From positions 43,434 through 107,433 of the forward strand of contig JAJYFF010000003.1 of NCBI GenBank assembly GCA_021785405.1: a DNA stretch of 64,000 bases. Direction: 5' to 3'. Positions 61,658-64,000 of this stretch are shown piece by piece. Below the pieces are notes generated by a model, which ran no database searches, was not told the DNA's origin, and saw only the letters and a list, made by a program, of their open reading frames with translations. Made by a program: the position numbers and the translations under genes. This DNA is from Pseudomonadota bacterium (GTDB taxonomy: Bacteria; Pseudomonadota; Gammaproteobacteria; Steroidobacterales; Steroidobacteraceae). The stretch's first letter is position 1. Each line of letters opens with the position of its first letter.

Positions 61658-63979
61658 ATGACGACGCTCGCCGGCACCCGCAACGGCGTCCCGTTGATCG
61701 ATGGGATCGACAAGGTGAGCGGTCGCGCGCGCTACACCGCCGATCTCGATCATCGCGGCGCGTTCGTCGGGCGGCTCCTGCGCAGCCCCTACAGCCACGC
61801 GCAGATCACGCGCGTCGACGTGGAACGCGCGCGTCGGCTCCCCGGCGTCGTCGCGGTGCTCACCGGCGCGGACTGCCACGTACCCTACGGCGTGCTGCCG
61901 ATCGCAATGAACGAATACCCGCTCGCCCGCGACAAGGTCCGCTATCGCGGCGAGCCCGTCGCCGCGGTCGCCGCGGTCGACGCCGACACGGCCGCGCGCG
62001 CGCTCGCGTTGATCGAATTCGAGGCCCGCGAGCTGCCGGCGTACTACGAAGCGGACCAGGCGCGGGCGGCGGACGCGGTCCGGATCCACGACGACAAGCC
62101 CGGCAATCTCGAACGCGAGGTCCATCACACGTTCGGCGACGTCGCCGCCGGCTTCGCGAACGCCGATCTCGTGCGCGAAGAGGTCATCGACTGCGCGGAG
62201 GTCAATCACGCGCAGATCGAACCGCATGCGGCGCTGGCCGAATTCGACCCCTCCACCGGACGACTGACGATGCAGAGCGTCTCGCAGGTGACGTTCTACC
62301 TGCACATGATGCTCGCGCGCTGCCTGGAGATGGACGAGTCGCGGATCCGCGTGATCAAGCCGTTCGTCGGCGGTGGCTTCGGCGCCCGCGTCGAGGTCCT
62401 GAATTTCGAACTCGTGACCGCGATGCTCGCGCGGGCCGCCGGCGGCAAGGTCTCGATGGAGCTGTCGCGCGAGGAGACGTTCATCACGCACCGCGCGCGG
62501 CCGCAGACGCGGGTCCGCCTGAAGCTCGGCCTCGGCCGCGACGGCCGGCTGCGCGCCTGCGAGTGCGAGGTCGTGCAGCGCGGCGGCGCCTACGCCGGGT
62601 ACGGCGTGATCACGATCCTGTACGCCGGATCGCTGTTGCACGGGCTGTACGATCTGCCCGCGGTCAAGTACGACGGCTATCGCGTGTACGCGAACCTTCC
62701 GCCCTGCGGTGCGATGCGCGGCCACGGCAGCGTCGACACCCGTCACGCGTTCGAGGTGCTGCTCGATCGGATGGCCCGGGAGCTCGGACTCGATCCGTTC
62801 GAGGTGCGGCGCCGAAATCTGCTGCACGCGCCGACCCGAACCTTGAACGAACTCGCGATCAACAGCTACGGCCTCGCCGAATGCCTCGATCGGGTCGAGG
62901 CCGCGAGCGGATGGAAGACGCGCCACGGCCGGCTTCCGCGCGGCAAGGGCCTCGGCATGGCCTGCTCCCACTACGTGAGCGGCGCCGCGAAGCCGATCCA
63001 TTGGACCGGCGAGCCGCACGCGGTCGTGAACGTGAAGGTCGACTGGGACGGGTCGGTGACCGCGTTCACCGGCGCCGCCGACATCGGCCAGGGATCCTCG
63101 ACGATGGTCGCGATCGCGGTCGCGGAGACGCTCGGCCTGCCGATCGAGCAGGTGCGGGTGATCGCCGCCGACAGCGCGACCACGCCCAAGGACAACGGCG
63201 CGTACTCCTCGCGCATCACGTTCATGGTCGGCAACGCGGCGATCGACGCCGCGCGGCGTCTGCGGCACCTGTTGACCGAAGCCGCCGCGCGCCGTTTCGA
63301 GCGCGATCCGGCGGACATCGATTGCGCGGACGGTCGGTTCCGCTCGCGGAGCGCCGCCGGGCAGGAACTGTCGTTCGAGGAAGCGGTCAAGGCCGCGCTC
63401 GTCGACCAGGGCACGCTGACCGTGAAGGGCACCTTCACCTGTCCGCCGGAGGCGCAGGGCGGCAAGCATCGCGGCGGCGCGGTCGGCTCGACGATGGGCT
63501 TCAGCTACGCGGCCCAGGTCGTCGAGGTCAGCGTCGACGAGGACACCGGCCAGGTGTCGGTCGACAAGGTGTGGGTCGCGCTCGACTGCGGCTTCGCGAT
63601 CAACCCGCTCGCGGTGCGCGGCCAGATCGAAGGCGCGGTCTGGATGGGGATGGGCCAGGCGCTGATGGAGGAGACCCGCTACCTGAACGGGATGCCCGCG
63701 CACGCGAGCTTCCTGGAGTACCGCATGCCGACGAGCCTGGATTCGCCGCCGATCGACGCGCAGATCGTCGAGAGTATCGATCCGAACGGACCGTTCGGCG
63801 CGAAGGAAGCGAGCGAAGGCGCACTCGCCTCGTTCGCGCCGGCGCTCGTCGCCGCGATCGCGAACGCGGTCGGCGTCGATCTCGACGTGTTGCCGGCGAC
63901 CCCCGACCGGGTGCTCGACGCCGTGGTCGCCCGCCGTCGGCGGCAACGCCTCGACGCCCTGGCGAGTTACCGGCGATGA
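61658..63979 (+). CDS. hcrA: 4-hydroxybenzoyl-CoA reductase, molybdopterin alpha subunit
   Basis: GVPLIDGIDKVSGRARYTADL, GVLPIAMNEYPLARDKVRYRGEPVAAVAAV, FVGGGFGARVEVLNFELVTAMLAR, PPCGAMRGHGSVDTRHAFE, GAADIGQGSSTM, SMDPNG-like SIDPNGPFGAKEASEG. Confidence 0.9.
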   Translation: MTTLAGTRNGVPLIDGIDKVSGRARYTADLDHRGAFVGRLLRSPYSHAQITRVDVERARRLPGVVAVLTGADCHVPYGVLPIAMNEYPLARDKVRYRGEPVAAVAAVDADTAARALALIEFEARELPAYYEADQARAADAVRIHDDKPGNLEREVHHTFGDVAAGFANADLVREEVIDCAEVNHAQIEPHAALAEFDPSTGRLTMQSVSQVTFYLHMMLARCLEMDESRIRVIKPFVGGGFGARVEVLNFELVTAMLARAAGGKVSMELSREETFITHRARPQTRVRLKLGLGRDGRLRACECEVVQRGGAYAGYGVITILYAGSLLHGLYDLPAVKYDGYRVYANLPPCGAMRGHGSVDTRHAFEVLLDRMARELGLDPFEVRRRNLLHAPTRTLNELAINSYGLAECLDRVEAASGWKTRHGRLPRGKGLGMACSHYVSGAAKPIHWTGEPHAVVNVKVDWDGSVTAFTGAADIGQGSSTMVAIAVAETLGLPIEQVRVIAADSATTPKDNGAYSSRITFMVGNAAIDAARRLRHLLTEAAARRFERDPADIDCADGRFRSRSAAGQELSFEEAVKAALVDQGTLTVKGTFTCPPEAQGGKHRGGAVGSTMGFSYAAQVVEVSVDEDTGQVSVDKVWVALDCGFAINPLAVRGQIEGAVWMGMGQALMEETRYLNGMPAHASFLEYRMPTSLDSPPIDAQIVESIDPNGPFGAKEASEGALASFAPALVAAIANAVGVDLDVLPATPDRVLDAVVARRRRQRLDALASYRR

Positions 63980-64000
63980 CCGCGCCGTTGCCGCTGCCGC
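63976..64000 (+). CDS. Start of next gene, truncated by window edge (possibly the FAD-binding subunit hcrB)
   Basis: ATGA overlap with hcrA stop; reads MTAPLPLP...; identity only inferred from operon logic. Confidence 0.35.

Noticed and set aside
1-64000. CRISPR arrays, IS elements, integrases, prophage or toxin-antitoxin modules
   Set aside because: Looked for repeated spacing, transposase motifs and phage proteins; none seen. Gene order looks like stable chromosome.

Overview
This 64 kb window is high-GC, gene-dense bacterial chromosome. Gene content and order (holA-nadD-rsfS-rlmH-maf-rng-yhdP-nitrilase-tldD; ygfB/zapB-like/zapA/6S RNA/fau; pepP-ubiH-coq6-like; rplM-rpsI) suggest a gammaproteobacterium-like lineage. 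I found no CRISPR array, transposon, rRNA or prophage. Most of it is core housekeeping: thyA, lgt, ispG, rpiA, kup, crp, rpe, purC/E/K, pmbA/tldD, holA, nadD and others. There is one tRNA-Gln(CUG) and one probable 6S RNA, and a 4-hydroxybenzoyl-CoA reductase operon runs off the right edge. The less ordinary items are: (1) an ORF too short for the supplied track, encoding a 21-aa Lys/Ala-only peptide (MAAKAKKAKKKVAKKKAAKKK) with its own sigma70-like promoter and strong terminator; related Lys-rich N-terminal tails occur on RsfS and a proline iminopeptidase, and Crp carries a poly-Asp/Glu tail; (2) a 956-aa tandem HtrA protease with the architecture of fungal Nma111, whose second protease half is degenerate; (3) an M28 peptidase that has lost two catalytic segments in frame; (4) an ExeA-like AAA ATPase fused to an FHA domain; (5) a SET-domain protein with a post-SET motif; (6) an apparently leaderless zapB-like/zapA transcript; (7) an unexplained ~180 nt intergenic segment ending in a perfect intrinsic terminator. 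All product calls come from recognising protein motifs by eye; no database search was run.
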